This document shows positions 63,101 through 64,000 of a stretch of 64,000 nucleotides of DNA, one piece after another. Location: assembly GCF_009497895.1 (NCBI RefSeq), contig NZ_CP033116.1, positions 4,402,001 through 4,466,000 of the forward strand, read 5' to 3'. The notes beneath the pieces are model-generated. The model worked only from the letters and a program-made list of their open reading frames with translations. It was not told the origin of the DNA and did no database searches. Every line of letters starts with the position of its first letter. Position 1 is the first letter of the stretch. The DNA comes from Halopseudomonas pelagia (GTDB lineage: Bacteria; Pseudomonadota; Gammaproteobacteria; Pseudomonadales; Pseudomonadaceae). The translations under genes were made by a program, and so were the position numbers.

Positions 63101-63280
63101 CACTTCCTCTGGCGCCAATCCTTCAGTTTCCACAAACACTTGAACCAGTGCAGGCGAGATATCCGGGTAAGCGTCCACCGGCAAAGTACGATAGGCGAAA
63201 TAGCCTCCAACAAGCGTCGCCAGAGCTAACGCGACTACCAGTAGCCGGTTATCCAGCGCAAAACGGATGATGCCTTGCAT
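60179..63280 (-). CDS. czcA: Heavy-metal efflux RND transporter (CzcA/CusA family)
   Basis: A 1033-residue HME-RND pump. The TM1 segment (FALDNRLLVVALALATLVGG), the two large periplasmic loops and the TM4 motif GMMVDGAVVVVENVDRM, with the aspartate used in proton relay, are present. The N-terminal RTLPVDAYPDISPALVQVFV is typical of the family. It expels Co2+, Zn2+, Cd2+ or Ni2+ from the periplasm or cytoplasm together with CzcB and an outer-membrane factor. The cus-type methionine cluster is not seen, so a Czc-type substrate is more likely. It overlaps no neighbour, and czcB ends 14 bases upstream. Confidence 0.92.
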   Translation of the reverse strand: MQGIIRFALDNRLLVVALALATLVGGYFAYRTLPVDAYPDISPALVQVFVETEGLAPEEVEKYVTYPIESAMNGLPKLDHVRSISNFGLSVVNIYFEEGTDIYFARQLVGERLQMARESIPEGFGEPVMGPITTGLGQILFYVLEDTTGQYSTTELREIQDWIVKFNLQTVKGVTEVLSIGGEVKQFQVNIEPNALLRYDVSLPEIKARIEANNANAGAQFIVKNDEEYIVRSVGLATDLESLRNIVVKTNDGTPVYLHQLGDLEVGGEIRRGLTTKDGNGEVVVGMVLKLIGSNTSNVIGAVKQELAAINDNLPEGIEVQPYYDQATLVKAAVTTVISALLQGIILVALVLLAFMGGLRPSLVVALSIPFSVGFTFIAMKIFGISANLMSLGGLAIAIGMMVDGAVVVVENVDRMLREAQPDESRMHIVMRACQSVARPILFAISIIIIVFLPLFTLQGVEGATFKPLAYTVAVAMFGSLIFALVVAPVVATLLMKSPKVREDKPRKDIVSFLLKGYKPLVEAMVARGWIALVLAVVVLAVGAAVAPRLGSEFVPRLNEGDLLIRATMAPSISLEKAETTITVFERQLMEDFPEVTQVVSRIGRGEVGAHADPVNNAEIFVALKPQDEWVSADTLDGLYAAMSERFESFPGAKFNFTQPIAAAVDELLTGTKAELAAKLFGDDLDLLVEKAQEIEQVMRTVNGAQDVQRDQIGGTPQLRITLDRAAIARYGLNVSDVHDTLSVAVGGSEAGQVFEGIRRFDIYVRLKKEARNETEVIRQLILENTAGQRIPLEELAAIEEVVGPRQITRENNQRFITIQTNVRERDIGSFVAEADAAIAKQVELPPGYFLKWGGQFELQQQANKRLMIVVPITLALVFVMLYANFGSLRNALLIMLNIPLALVGGIVGLWMTGQSLSVPASIGFIALFGIALENGLVLVSYLNELVRDGVSVAEASVRAACARLRAVIMTAVTTALGLFPLLFASGTGSEVQRPLATVVVGGLVTATILTLLVIPALYQWFADKPDDIGETR

Positions 63281-63294
63281 ACTGTTCCCCTAGA

Positions 63295-64000
63295 CTAGTG
63301 GTTGTGACCGGATTCGAATTCATTCTTTTGCAGCTGCGCCTTGAGCACGAATCCGCCTTGGATTGCGTAACTTTCACCGGGCTGGAGACCGCTGAGGATC
63401 TCTGCCATTTTTCCATCGCCGCGACCTACGGTTACCGGTCGCGGCTCCCAACGCTCACCTTCCTTTACAAAAATCGTTGCTTGACCTTCCAAATCGATGA
63501 TTGCGCTCTCGGGAACGACAACGTCTACCGGATATTCGCCTATGGCTATGTCACTTTGAACGAACATACCCGGTTTCCACGCCTGGTTTTCGTTGGACAG
63601 AAACACACGGGCCAAGCCAGTACGCGTGCGCTCATCTACCGAGGGAGAGACATAATCAATACGGGCATCAACCGCCTCCGGGCCATAGTTGGTGCTCAGG
63701 CGGACCGACTGGCCAACCTTCACCAATGGCACTTGCCTTGGATATAGCGCAATGTCGGCCCAAAGAGTTGACATATCCGCGACCACAAAGGCAGTGTCGC
63801 TTGGAGACAGATGCTCGCCCAGAGTAACCTCCCGGTTGATCACCACGCCGTTGATTAACGATTGAAGACTGAAGCGTGCAAGAGTTTCCGAGCTCTCTGC
63901 CACTGCAAGGGTCTGGCCTGCGCTGACCTTGTCACCAGTTTTGGCACGCACCTCTACGATTTTCGCGGCGAAACGCGGACTGATGTGAGTGACTGCCTCC
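63295..64000 (-). CDS. czcB: Efflux RND periplasmic adaptor (CzcB), 5' end outside window
   Basis: The 3' 235 codons of an HlyD-type membrane-fusion protein. The frame is open to the window edge and includes FAAKIVEVRAKTGDKVSAGQ, so the start is further right. The lipoyl half-motif (VRAKTGDKVSAGQTLAVAES), the beta-barrel domain and the membrane-proximal domain (GQATIFVKEGERWEPRPVTV, then GLQPGESYAIQGGFVLKAQL) are present. It ends in a histidine-bearing GHNH. It should link CzcA to the outer-membrane channel. Confidence 0.88.
   Translation of the reverse strand, partial: EAVTHISPRFAAKIVEVRAKTGDKVSAGQTLAVAESSETLARFSLQSLINGVVINREVTLGEHLSPSDTAFVVADMSTLWADIALYPRQVPLVKVGQSVRLSTNYGPEAVDARIDYVSPSVDERTRTGLARVFLSNENQAWKPGMFVQSDIAIGEYPVDVVVPESAIIDLEGQATIFVKEGERWEPRPVTVGRGDGKMAEILSGLQPGESYAIQGGFVLKAQLQKNEFESGHNH

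Overview
The window looks like a chromosome segment from a pseudomonad, probably a marine or halotolerant member of the Pseudomonadaceae (Halopseudomonas-like). This is inferred from gene content and composition: rnk, ccoG, lrgAB, the cysI-DUF934 pair, DUF1145, a multi-subunit Mrp-type antiporter and a sodium:solute symporter. No 16S rRNA or other decisive marker is present, so the genus is a guess.

Left part (1 to about 30.6 kb) is ordinary chromosome. It starts with an ECF sigma / anti-sigma pair (1-905), then an eight-gene Mrp-type Na+/H+ antiporter operon in the order E-F-G-(DUF4040+B)-C-D-D'-D'' (1167-8066), a sodium:solute symporter with a small partner protein, an alpha/beta hydrolase, a DUF1145 protein and a Tat-exported sulfatase. 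A glycosyltransferase faces a four-gene nucleotide-sugar operon (14968-18747) that combines a CDP-glucose-type cytidylyltransferase with a SAF-domain dehydrogenase. LysR and AraC regulators, a secreted repeat protein, Rnk, an M20 amidohydrolase, LrgAB, sulfite reductase with DUF934, CcoG and a MocR-type regulator follow.

Middle part (about 30.6-56.6 kb) is a mosaic accessory island. Its left edge is a Kef-type antiporter gene cut after about 80 codons, where a complete IS3-family element (30863-32093, with terminal repeats, a 4-bp flanking repeat and an A_AAA_AAG slip site) now sits. Then, all on the minus strand, come a PIN-domain gene broken by a frameshift, a HEPN (RNxxxH) protein whose leader contains a tRNA-like sequence with an 18-nt insertion in its anticodon loop, a hypothetical gene and a type I restriction-modification operon (hsdM-hsdS-hsdR). 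Further right are poorly known genes, a tyrosine recombinase, an XRE-like protein paired with a giant ImmA/IrrE-UvrD-FeS fusion, a divergent 2-oxoglutarate oxygenase, and a plasmid-like replication module (RepA_C initiator, four iteron-like repeats, a near-consensus DnaA box) beside a small DNA-binding protein and an integrase. The integrase abuts a 50-bp copy of the 3' part of a tRNA-Thr(TGT) gene, which reads as an attachment site.

Right part (56.7-64 kb) starts with a second, P4-type integrase preceded by four short direct repeats and reading away from the att site. A heavy-metal efflux operon follows on the minus strand: czcB (partial), czcA, a PII-like gene and a CDF (czcD-like) transporter.

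The most unusual structures are the tRNA-like/HEPN/PIN array beside the type I RM system, the ImmA-UvrD-FeS fusion pair, and the integrated element that carries its own replicon. No CRISPR array was seen.
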